Part shown: piece by piece, positions 63,903-64,000 of the stretch
How the letters are laid out: each line of letters starts with the position of its first letter
Position numbering within the stretch: position 1 is the first letter of the stretch
From: Xanthomonas sp. Leaf131
GTDB lineage: Bacteria > Pseudomonadota > Gammaproteobacteria > Xanthomonadales > Xanthomonadaceae
Direction of reading: 5' to 3'
Length of the DNA stretch: 64,000 nucleotides
Assembly: GCF_001423495.1 (NCBI RefSeq)
Contig: NZ_LMOG01000022.1
Location: 156,001-220,000, forward strand
Made by a program: the position numbers and the translations under genes
The notes under the pieces: generated by a model
Seen by the model: only the letters and a program-made list of their open reading frames with translations
Database searches by the model: none
What the model was told of the DNA's origin: nothing

Positions 63903-64000
63903 CGTGAGCTCTCTATCCAGTGCACGCATTCTTACCGAGCATGCCGATGATCGATACCCAAGCACTTCCTATAGCTAGCCCTTTGTTCTACATGGAGTGG

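Overview
The window looks like chromosomal DNA of a Xanthomonas species. G+C is high almost throughout, a recC-recB-recD operon is present, and a heme oxygenase gene overlaps a bacteriophytochrome gene whose product has the length (634 aa), Cys13 position and domain order of the X. campestris BphP. GTAG-type REP sequences and a second CCCTCTCCC hairpin repeat, both typical of xanthomonads, are also present. No rRNA, tRNA or CRISPR array was seen.

Layout. 1-5301: a large modular autotransporter, probably cut at its 5' end, followed by a strong hairpin terminator. 5445-15345: recC, recB and recD, joined by ATGA overlaps; recB and recD carry repeat elements inside their reading frames. 15346-25641: a variable region downstream of recD holding rhuM, a higBA toxin-antitoxin pair, a parD-like antitoxin with a frameshifted parE, two small chromosomal-type genes, an AT-rich gene with a HEPN-like RX4H motif, a Gabija-like pair (OLD-family nuclease and UvrD-like helicase) and a remnant that looks like a membrane-anchored Mrr-type restriction gene. 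A diverged copy of the recD 3' end lies beyond rhuM, so this seems to be an insertion hotspot.

25642-38473: housekeeping and accessory genes, including a pseudouridine synthase, a DUF2306 membrane protein, a secreted esterase-like hydrolase, a cardiolipin synthase, a YdeI-like protein and an MHS-type MFS carrier. Among them is an unusual toxin-antitoxin locus (32621-33926) in which a ParE toxin is fused to a TonB-like membrane anchor, a proline-rich linker and a predicted periplasmic domain. 38576-44175: a MarR-controlled fusaric-acid/aromatic-acid type efflux operon (marR, DUF1656, HlyD, NodT-type outer membrane factor, FUSC).

44306-44908: folE. 44975-51885: a complete type I Wadjet anti-plasmid system (jetA, jetB, jetC, jetD), preceded by a 36-codon ORF that overlaps jetA. 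52063-54193: a Fur-box-preceded TonB-dependent siderophore receptor. 54348-56061: a TSUP permease, a YchJ-like protein and a small membrane protein. 56179-58341: a lytic transglycosylase lipoprotein fused in frame to a hexose-6-phosphate mutarotase. 58722-63902: a Tet-like MFS pump, bphO-bphP and a BenE-type transporter.

Together the window holds at least two probable defence systems (Gabija-like and Wadjet) plus RecBCD, and several toxin-antitoxin modules in different states of preservation. The most novel candidate is the membrane-tethered TonB-like ParE fusion.
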